The notes below the pieces were generated by a model. That model worked only from the letters and a program-made list of their open reading frames with translations, was not told the DNA's origin and searched no databases. From Anaerolineales bacterium UBA1136 (GTDB taxonomy: Bacteria; Chloroflexota; Anaerolineae; Anaerolineales; UBA11657): a stretch of DNA of 5,460 nt. The stretch spans positions 559-6,018 of the forward strand of contig DCAJ01000025.1 of the NCBI GenBank assembly GCA_002311455.1, written 5' to 3'. The translations under genes and the position numbers were made by a program. Every line of letters begins with the position of its first letter. Within the stretch, counting starts at the first letter, position 1. This document shows, one piece after another, positions 1 to 5,460 of the stretch.

Positions 1-1484
1 ACCATATAGCTTGCCTTTACCGATATAGGTTTGTGAAAGTAATCCGTGCTACAATCGGAAAGCACTGATGGGGCAAAAGGCATCCAAAAGTCCCGAGACT
101 TAATTATGTCGTTAATATATTGAACAACATTTGGTTGAGATGCATTGGCAAGAATGGACCGGTTGCCTAATGCACGAGCACCAAATTCCATTCGGCCCTT
201 GAAACGAGCTACAATCTGTTCTTTAGCGAGTAACTCAGCCACTTTACCTTCTACATCATCATACTTTTCCCACCGGACACTGTCACTGTTAAAATTGTAC
301 TTATGCAATATAGACGCTATATCACTGTCATGAAATTCCCCACCCCAGTAAATTGACCCTAATGCGTCAATGTCAACCATCTGATTAGTACACAATCTCT
401 GTTCAGCATAATACCAATAGGCCGATCCAACTGAATTAGTTTCATCTCCACATGACGGAAAAACGAACAGTTCATCAACTTCCGGAAGAGACAGAATAGC
501 CTGATTGACCTTAACATTCATAAAGGTACCTCCACTGACCGCCAATCGTGATAGACCTGTTTCACGTATACAACGCCCAACCCATTCCACTAAAAGCGAT
601 TCTATGAATGCTTGCAGACCTGCAGCAATTGTGTCAAAACGTTCGATTTTCAGTAGTTTGTCCAAGTATCTCCATAAGTATCCAACACGAGGCATACCAG
701 CACGTCTACGCCACAGCAATGGATTTTGAGAATCCCACTCGAAAATCTCAAGTAGTCCTTGATACACTGGATTTTGGTCTATAGGTCCTCGATAGTATGG
801 AGCCAATCCCATGATCTTATACTCATGTTCAAGTGGTACCATACCCATCATATAGGTGACCATCGCATATATTGTGGCAACAGAATTGTCCTCAGTAACA
901 TAACAAATTCTCTGTAATCTACCGCCATGACCTATATTTACCGTAGCACAGATTCCATCTCCTGCCCCATCATTAGTAAGTACTAGTATATGATCATTAT
1001 AATTAGCCAAACCATAGTAAGCGCTGGATGCATGAGCAGTATGATGGTCAACAAAAGTGATTTTTTCAAGAGGTACTCCTGCTTTTGCTAACGAAGCAGA
1101 TCGCAACGATTGAGTTTGATCCATTTTTCGTTTAATCTGGAATAACGTCCGGGCATTCCTGAATACCCTATTGTCGGCCGAGAAAGCACGCAATCCTCCC
1201 AACCAGGATTTGCTGAACCTACTCATATTGGCATAATCTTCTAACACATCTGTCCGTGTAATATATGGTGGCTGAGATATCCTACCGGCAACTACAACTT
1301 TGTCCACCTGATCAAATGAGTCAATACCACTCAATCGCAATGTCTCTTCGAGTGCTTTAACAGGAGTACCACCCTGATTCTTTAGACGTGAAAGACGTTC
1401 CTCCTGACAAGCAGCTATCACCCTACCATTCTGAATAGCTGCAACACTAGCATTATGACCATCATGTATGCCTATTATGTTCAT
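1..1484 (-). CDS. NodU/CmcH/TobZ-family O-carbamoyltransferase, 3' end cut off by the window
   Basis: The reading frame opens at ATG 1484 and stays open to base 1, giving 494 codons. Enzymes of this family transfer a carbamoyl group from carbamoyl phosphate, through carbamoyl-adenylate, to a hydroxyl of a sugar or antibiotic. Visible motifs: GIHDGHNAS (residues 5-13), EERLSRLK (28-35), a YrdC-partner Kae1-like metal site H147-x3-H151 in HHTAHASSA, D172 in NDGAGDG, HEYKIMGLAPY (220-230), SGGTFMNVKVN (317-327), CGDETNSVGSA (345-355), GRMEFGARALGNRSIL (430-445) and RDFWMPFAPSVL (464-475). All expected catalytic blocks are present, so the enzyme looks functional. Family members are usually about 550-610 residues, so roughly the last 60-110 residues lie outside. 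The start is two bases after the stop of the family 4 glycosyltransferase and has its own ribosome site, suggesting translational coupling. In this setting the acceptor is probably a sugar of the surface glycan; which sugar is unknown. Confidence 0.93.
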   Translation of the reverse strand, partial: MNIIGIHDGHNASVAAIQNGRVIAACQEERLSRLKNQGGTPVKALEETLRLSGIDSFDQVDKVVVAGRISQPPYITRTDVLEDYANMSRFSKSWLGGLRAFSADNRVFRNARTLFQIKRKMDQTQSLRSASLAKAGVPLEKITFVDHHTAHASSAYYGLANYNDHILVLTNDGAGDGICATVNIGHGGRLQRICYVTEDNSVATIYAMVTYMMGMVPLEHEYKIMGLAPYYRGPIDQNPVYQGLLEIFEWDSQNPLLWRRRAGMPRVGYLWRYLDKLLKIERFDTIAAGLQAFIESLLVEWVGRCIRETGLSRLAVSGGTFMNVKVNQAILSLPEVDELFVFPSCGDETNSVGSAYWYYAEQRLCTNQMVDIDALGSIYWGGEFHDSDIASILHKYNFNSDSVRWEKYDDVEGKVAELLAKEQIVARFKGRMEFGARALGNRSILANASQPNVVQYINDIIKSRDFWMPFAPSVLSDCSTDYFHKPISVKASYM

Positions 1485-1486
1485 AG

Positions 1487-2767
1487 CTATACCACCCTGC
1501 GATTATTAATTGCTCTACTCATAAGTGAACTCAACACATTAGTACAAACTGCTGTATCGAAATCAGAGACAATCAATTTCCTAGCTTGACGACCCAATTT
1601 ATCTCGCAGCAAAGAATCATCAATCAATTGCAACAATGCTTTGGATAGACCATCGGAATCTCGTTCACTAATTACAATCCCATTCACTGAGTTTTCCACT
1701 ATCTCTGGTAATGAACCGACATCCGTAGTCACTACTGGCAACCCCACTGCCATAGCTTCCACTATCGATGATGGTATACCATCTTCAAGCACTGACACAA
1801 ATTTACCCGGATGATCTCCTTGGCCACCAGAAATACGCACGCAGGGCAAAACAAAAATCCAAGCCTTCGCCAATAGTTGTACTATATCTATAGATGACAA
1901 AGTGCCGTATAAAGTTACATGTTCCTCCAGTCTCTCATTACGAATTTGATTTTGTAACTGTTGATAGACTGGTCCATCACCAACAATGTCACAACGAAAC
2001 TCTCTGCCCATATCACGAAGCATAGAACAAGCTCTTACCAAGTCATCAAGACCTTTAGATGCAACCAGCCTGGTCACACTAATAAGTGTAGGGGCATCAG
2101 ATTTAGTTCCCGGGTTGGGTTTAAAAAACCTTGTGTCAACTCCTGGGTGAACAATATGTGCATCTACCGAATAAGAGTTAGAAGGAATATATGAGTTTAT
2201 TGCTTTCAAAGCTCTCTTATTCTCGGCTACCACAAAACTAGCAAGATTAATTTTTTCCTGCAGGAGTGGATAGTTTCCAGTCACATCATTCGAGTGACCA
2301 GTGAAACTAAAGCCCACATCGAGAAACTTCGACAAAAAAATTGCAACATCTACAGTTCTACCAGCAAAATGTGCATGCAAATGCTCAACACCCAACGATC
2401 TTGCAGTATCATAGAAATAGCCAGCTTTCATAAAAGCATAAATAGCACGTGAAAGCGAATACCAAGATGACCCGTAGGCACGCAACATAAATAGTATCGA
2501 CTGCAAATACACTTTTGGGAGATGAAACAGTATCTTAAGATGTGACCGCAACATCTTGACAGAAAACAGATTGCGGTTAAGGCAATAATGTGTGTCAACA
2601 AGATTATGATCTAGTTCCGCCGCATAATGCACAGGATACTCCTTATGTAAAGCAAAAACCGACACATACCACCCACGCTGAATCAAACCTGCAATCTCAC
2701 GTTCTAGAAAAGTCATGACTCCAGGAAAACCTTCGGTAATATAAGCAATCACCTTGTCTGAACACAT
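1487..2767 (-). CDS. Glycosyltransferase family 4 (GT-B fold), polysaccharide biosynthesis
   Basis: This 426-residue protein has the length and layout of retaining GT4 enzymes that pass a sugar from a nucleotide donor to a lipid-linked oligosaccharide at the inner face of the cytoplasmic membrane. The N-terminal acceptor domain includes HLHAHF (129-134) and the FTGHSND block (155-161). The C-terminal donor domain has VHPGVD (206-211), SVTRLVASKGLDDLV (230-244), IVGDGP (261-266) and the donor-binding acid pair as D329-x7-E337 within DGIPSSIVEAMAVGLPVV. Aspartate in place of the first glutamate of the EX7E motif is common in exopolysaccharide and colanic-acid type members. No signal peptide or membrane span is evident. 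The start is ATG 2767; only a weak GAG lies before it. A 43 bp AT-rich gap without a terminator-like hairpin separates it from the family 2 gene upstream, and the carbamoyltransferase starts 2 bp after its TAG. Donor and acceptor sugars cannot be read from the sequence. Confidence 0.92.
   Translation of the reverse strand: MCSDKVIAYITEGFPGVMTFLEREIAGLIQRGWYVSVFALHKEYPVHYAAELDHNLVDTHYCLNRNLFSVKMLRSHLKILFHLPKVYLQSILFMLRAYGSSWYSLSRAIYAFMKAGYFYDTARSLGVEHLHAHFAGRTVDVAIFLSKFLDVGFSFTGHSNDVTGNYPLLQEKINLASFVVAENKRALKAINSYIPSNSYSVDAHIVHPGVDTRFFKPNPGTKSDAPTLISVTRLVASKGLDDLVRACSMLRDMGREFRCDIVGDGPVYQQLQNQIRNERLEEHVTLYGTLSSIDIVQLLAKAWIFVLPCVRISGGQGDHPGKFVSVLEDGIPSSIVEAMAVGLPVVTTDVGSLPEIVENSVNGIVISERDSDGLSKALLQLIDDSLLRDKLGRQARKLIVSDFDTAVCTNVLSSLMSRAINNRRVV
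1492..1498 (-). promoter_or_regulatory. Ribosome binding site of the carbamoyltransferase gene
   Basis: On the minus strand AGGGTGG lies seven bases before ATG 1484, inside the last codons of the upstream glycosyltransferase, whose TAG stop falls between this site and the start. It resembles GGAGG with one mismatch. The layout suggests that ribosomes finishing the upstream gene restart here. It is the better placed of the ribosome sites in this window. Confidence 0.55.
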
Positions 2768-2810
2768 ATTCTCAATATTAATTATCTAAGTTCCATTAAC
2801 AACAATATGA

Positions 2811-4013
2811 CTATATAGAGTTGGAGTACTTTATTTTTCTATACCAGTACCGCAAAGTTTCTGATCGTTTAGCTATCCCTCTGATTAATCTATAGAAACG
2901 TTGCAAATACACTGATCGTGAAGCCAATCTTTTGATATTACGTAGCAACAACAATACAGGAGCCAAAATATATACTACTGGATAAATAAATACATGATAT
3001 GTAAAGACTACGGAAGGTCCACCATGAATAGCAAAAATATACATGGGTACACTAGAACTCCATTGTCGTAGCATCCCACTTCTCCATGCTCTTGAACTAG
3101 CATAAGCAGCATGACACCTAATCAAACGCTCTAGCTTACTATACTGTGTAGGTGTCAATTGCAACTTTAAATCTATTTCTCCGACCATATTGAGCAAATG
3201 CTGACAATACTCTTTAGTTACCTTTGGAGAAGAACAAATATCCCAGAATTCGCCACCTAATATCGATTCGCAGGTCATTAATAAACGTAATGGTCTGACT
3301 GCAACTTCATCAACAAATGACTTCATGAAACGCTCTAGTACAAATATCAGGTTATCACTTTGAGTCTTTGATTTGCTTACCGATTGTTGTCCCACATGAA
3401 TGCGATAACGAGTTAGTGGTTCAGGTATCACCCGAGCTCTGTACCCAACTAATAAAAGCCTACGCCAAAGATCTTGATCCTCGCAATAAGGAAGGGTTTC
3501 GTCATACCCATTTACATTCATTACTGCATCACGCCTGAACATTACTGAAGGATGGTAAAGTGGCAAAGAATTAGTCAGACTAGTAAATAAGTAGTCAGCA
3601 TAATCATCCACTTTTCCTAACCACAAGCCAGTCTCATGACCATGTTCATCGACTTTAGACATCCAGGTACCTACCACTGCAAGTCTAGGATCAGAATCCA
3701 TTACAGCAACTTGACGCTCTAAACGCGTCGAGAGACTACTATCGTCTTGATCAAGTCTGGCAATATATCGTCCACGTGCGAGACCCAGTCCTATGTTCTG
3801 ACACCTTACTTGACCTACATTTGACTCATTTTGAACGAATCGTATGCGGTCATCTGAATACGACAAAACCACATTCGCAGATTCATCAGTACTAGCATCA
3901 TCTACAATAAGAAATTCAAAATCCTCAAACGTTTGTTTGAGAATACTATCAATAGCTTCTCTCAAATATCTCATACCGTTATATACAGGCATTAAAACGG
4001 TAGCAGTAGTCAT
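2811..4013 (-). CDS. Glycosyltransferase family 2 (GT-A fold) with C-terminal hydrophobic segment and basic tail
   Basis: This 400-residue protein begins directly with a GT-A catalytic domain typical of inverting GT2 enzymes that build O-antigen or capsule repeat units. Visible elements: VLMPVYNG (6-13) and VDDASTDES (37-45) for nucleotide binding, RLDQDD (86-91) holding the metal-binding DxD, HPSVMFRRD (154-162), and the acidic ED at 178-179 in CEDQDLWRR, where the catalytic base is expected. The middle part (about 215-320) is not recognised. Residues about 333-357 form a hydrophobic stretch ending in a run of leucines, followed by a tail (358-400) with 13 Lys/Arg and one Glu, suggesting attachment to the cytoplasmic membrane. 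Start ATG 4013 is the only one that keeps the first motif whole; the next Met is residue 8, inside it. No good ribosome site precedes it, and the gap from the upstream gene is 34 bp. Sugar specificity is not predictable. Confidence 0.92.
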   Translation of the reverse strand: MTTATVLMPVYNGMRYLREAIDSILKQTFEDFEFLIVDDASTDESANVVLSYSDDRIRFVQNESNVGQVRCQNIGLGLARGRYIARLDQDDSSLSTRLERQVAVMDSDPRLAVVGTWMSKVDEHGHETGLWLGKVDDYADYLFTSLTNSLPLYHPSVMFRRDAVMNVNGYDETLPYCEDQDLWRRLLLVGYRARVIPEPLTRYRIHVGQQSVSKSKTQSDNLIFVLERFMKSFVDEVAVRPLRLLMTCESILGGEFWDICSSPKVTKEYCQHLLNMVGEIDLKLQLTPTQYSKLERLIRCHAAYASSRAWRSGMLRQWSSSVPMYIFAIHGGPSVVFTYHVFIYPVVYILAPVLLLLRNIKRLASRSVYLQRFYRLIRGIAKRSETLRYWYRKIKYSNSI

Positions 4014-4047
4014 AATTTAATCACATCAGCTCAAACAATATTTGTTG

Positions 4048-4941
4048 TCATAACAGAACTGGAAGCAACTCACTTACAACATAATCTTTGAGAGCATCTT
4101 CCCAAGGCCTCATCCAATCATATCCCAAGAGTTCCAATTTGTAGTTACGCAGTGCCTCCATCCGAATGCGAGGTGCCGGAGTTGGAAAGTGCTCTGATGA
4201 CACAGATTCAATTTCTACATCTGGGTATTCTAGAACATCACTTAAAGCCTCTGAAATTTGGTAACGAGAAGCTATGCCCGGGTTTACCATGTGATATAAG
4301 CCATAATAACCCGTATCAACTAGTTTAGAGATCCCATTGAGTAAATCACGAGCATAAGTAGGACTGCCATACTTGTCATTTACCGCTTTCAAGGACGAAT
4401 TTCCTTCTATTATCATACGGGCTATTTTACCGACAAATTTTTTGTCTTTCTCCCCACCACCTATCATCCAGCCAGCCCGCACTATGTAATACCTGTTCAA
4501 CAAAGACTTGACAATTTGCTCACCAGCTAATTTGGATTCGCCATACACATTGATCGGACCAGGTTCGTCGAACTCGGTATATTCTATTTTCTTATCCCCT
4601 GGAAATACATTTCCTGTACTCACATACACTAGTAGCGCATTAGTAGCCTGACAAGCCAAAGCAATATTCTGAGTACCAATCGAGTTAACAGTATGTGCCC
4701 AATCAGGTTCCAATTGACATCGATCCACATCCGTGGCCGCTGCTAAATGAAGCACTAAATCAGGCTTAATTTTCTTTACAGTATCTATAATCGCAACAGG
4801 ATTACATACATCCAGCGAAATACAATCCTTGTCCATCTCCACCAAATCAGTCAGATACAATTGATGATCAGAAAATACATCGCGCACATAGCTACCTACC
4901 ATTCCAGCAGCACCAGTAACAAGAATTCGATTATTTTTCAC
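4048..4941 (-). CDS. RmlD-like NAD(P)-dependent sugar-nucleotide reductase/epimerase (extended SDR)
   Basis: With the GTG start at 4941 the protein is 297 residues, the usual size of dTDP-4-dehydrorhamnose reductases, which reduce the C4 keto group of a nucleotide sugar. Numbering from that start: Rossmann glycine motif TGAAGMVGS (9-17), LAAATDVDRC (66-75), VSTGNVF (107-113), the catalytic YGESK (Tyr133, Lys137) and NDKYGSPTYARDL (188-200), the substrate-side block of RmlD. Thr109 with Tyr133 and Lys137 completes the catalytic triad. Standard RmlD reads STDYVFDG; here the Asp and Tyr after ST are Gly and Asn, so the substrate may differ from dTDP-rhamnose precursors. No rmlA, rmlB or rmlC is in the window, hence no gene symbol. 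An in-frame GTG at 4953 would add four residues but has no ribosome site before it, whereas GAGGAG sits between the two GTGs. The gene overlaps the upstream one by 11 bp, so the two are probably translationally coupled. Confidence 0.88.
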   Translation of the reverse strand: MKNNRILVTGAAGMVGSYVRDVFSDHQLYLTDLVEMDKDCISLDVCNPVAIIDTVKKIKPDLVLHLAAATDVDRCQLEPDWAHTVNSIGTQNIALACQATNALLVYVSTGNVFPGDKKIEYTEFDEPGPINVYGESKLAGEQIVKSLLNRYYIVRAGWMIGGGEKDKKFVGKIARMIIEGNSSLKAVNDKYGSPTYARDLLNGISKLVDTGYYGLYHMVNPGIASRYQISEALSDVLEYPDVEIESVSSEHFPTPAPRIRMEALRNYKLELLGYDWMRPWEDALKDYVVSELLPVLL

Positions 4942-5460
4942 TAGTCTCCTCACTTACTATAAATGCTTCTAAAGATCTAGGCGTAACAGGTGCAAATACC
5001 ATTTTCATAGATTCATTTATATTTGATAGCCAATCACGATAATCATCACTAGAACGTTTAAGTATGTTCTGTGCTTTAACACATAAATCCTGATGCGTAT
5101 CAGCAGCGCAACGTAAATGCGAAAACATTCGCAAATCATCTAGATCAATAAATGTTTCTGGAACCACAGACAAAACTGGAATTCCCATACACAGTGCCTC
5201 TAAACACACTGAAGTAGATGAATAAATTAGCAGATCAACTTTTGGAAGAAGTTCTGAAACAGACTCTTTCATAATACAAAAATGTTGTGGCATCTCTCCA
5301 TTAAACACGGAGTGATAGTGCGTATCATCAATATACAAATGAGGATGGATTTTGATCCATATCTTTTTATCCGTATCTTTACCAAACGCCAAGTATATAT
5401 TCCGCAAAACTTCAAGCGTGAGATTTTCTCCAGCATTTGATGTAACTAGAATTGTGGGAT
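4931..5460 (-). CDS. C-terminal part of a probable GT-B-fold transferase (surface carbohydrate biosynthesis), 5' end outside the window
   Basis: The frame is open from the right edge to TAA at 4931-4933, giving 175 visible residues; it enters with PTILVTSNAGEN, so the gene begins outside. A TTG at 5407 could be read as a start, but the coding sense before it continues the same protein and no ribosome site precedes it. Seen in order: a beta-strand-like ILVTS (visible residues 3-7), WIKIHPH (34-40), and a Rossmann-like block DLLIYSSTSVCLEALCMGIPVLSV (75-98) with Ser80/Ser81, Glu87, Gly92 and Pro94. This order of an IKxHP strand and a DxxIxSSSxxxxEAxxxGxPV block is typical of the C-terminal nucleotide-binding half of GT-B enzymes such as CDP-glycerol glycerophosphotransferase-like and capsule-synthesis proteins. 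The exact family cannot be fixed without the N-terminal half. Its end overlaps the RmlD-like gene by 11 bp, placing it in the same operon. Confidence 0.7.
   Translation of the reverse strand, partial: PTILVTSNAGENLTLEVLRNIYLAFGKDTDKKIWIKIHPHLYIDDTHYHSVFNGEMPQHFCIMKESVSELLPKVDLLIYSSTSVCLEALCMGIPVLSVVPETFIDLDDLRMFSHLRCAADTHQDLCVKAQNILKRSSDDYRDWLSNINESMKMVFAPVTPRSLEAFIVSEETSEK
4946..4951 (-). promoter_or_regulatory. Ribosome binding site that decides the RmlD-like start
   Basis: GAGGAG on the minus strand lies four bases before GTG 4941 and partly overlaps the alternative GTG at 4953. It can only serve the downstream GTG, which is why the shorter reading is preferred. The spacing is slightly short but workable. 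The site is inside the 3' end of the upstream gene. Confidence 0.55.

Noticed and set aside
145..333. Plus-strand frame of 62 codons
   Set aside because: It lies antisense inside the carbamoyltransferase motif region, has no recognisable domain and a composition typical of a shadow frame.
505..729. Plus-strand frame of 74 codons
   Set aside because: It is antisense to the carbamoyltransferase gene, which is strongly supported by its motifs; no ribosome site or family likeness was seen.
1961..2194. Plus-strand frame of 77 codons
   Set aside because: It is antisense to the conserved donor domain of the family 4 glycosyltransferase and shows no sign of being a real protein.
2768..2810. AT-rich gap considered as an internal promoter or terminator
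   Set aside because: No stable hairpin, no T-run and no convincing -35/-10 pair could be found in 43 bp; AT-richness alone is not evidence in this locus.
4032..4047. Small inverted repeat (AACAA-ATA-TTGTT on the coding strand) between the RmlD-like gene and the family 2 glycosyltransferase
   Set aside because: The stem is only five AT-rich pairs with no following run of T, so it is too weak for a terminator; the 34 bp gap agrees with continuous transcription.
4931..5407. Complete 158-residue protein starting at TTG 5407
   Set aside because: The same frame continues without a stop to the window edge with protein-like sequence that completes a GT-B strand, so the gene is truncated by the window and not short.

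Overview
This 5.46 kb window looks like an internal piece of a bacterial surface-polysaccharide locus (O-antigen, capsule or exopolysaccharide). All five genes lie on the minus strand, so transcription runs from high to low coordinates. They are packed tightly: one 11 bp overlap and gaps of 34, 43 and 2 bp. That fits a single operon. No promoter, terminator, RNA gene, insertion sequence, CRISPR array or long repeat is visible.

In order of transcription the window holds: (1) the 3' part of a gene entering at the right edge, probably a GT-B-fold transferase (4931-5460); (2) an RmlD-type NAD(P)-dependent sugar-nucleotide reductase or epimerase (4048-4941); (3) a family 2 glycosyltransferase with a hydrophobic segment and a strongly basic tail (2811-4013); (4) a family 4 glycosyltransferase (1487-2767); (5) the first 494 codons of a NodU/CmcH/TobZ-type O-carbamoyltransferase that leaves through the left edge (1-1484). 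The left 1.48 kb is therefore fully coding.

The genes make sense together. The reductase would finish or modify a nucleotide-activated sugar, the two or three glycosyltransferases would add sugars to a lipid-linked repeat unit at the cytoplasmic face of the inner membrane, and the carbamoyltransferase would put a carbamoyl group on a sugar hydroxyl. The final glycan is inferred, not shown.

The organism cannot be named. Base composition is AT-rich (about 40% GC by eye), which is common for polysaccharide loci even in hosts of higher GC. A Gram-negative host is plausible from the gene set, but nothing here proves it. No clearly new system was found. The points most worth a second look are the carbamoylation gene, the altered STG-N-V-F motif of the RmlD-like enzyme, and the cationic tail of the family 2 transferase.
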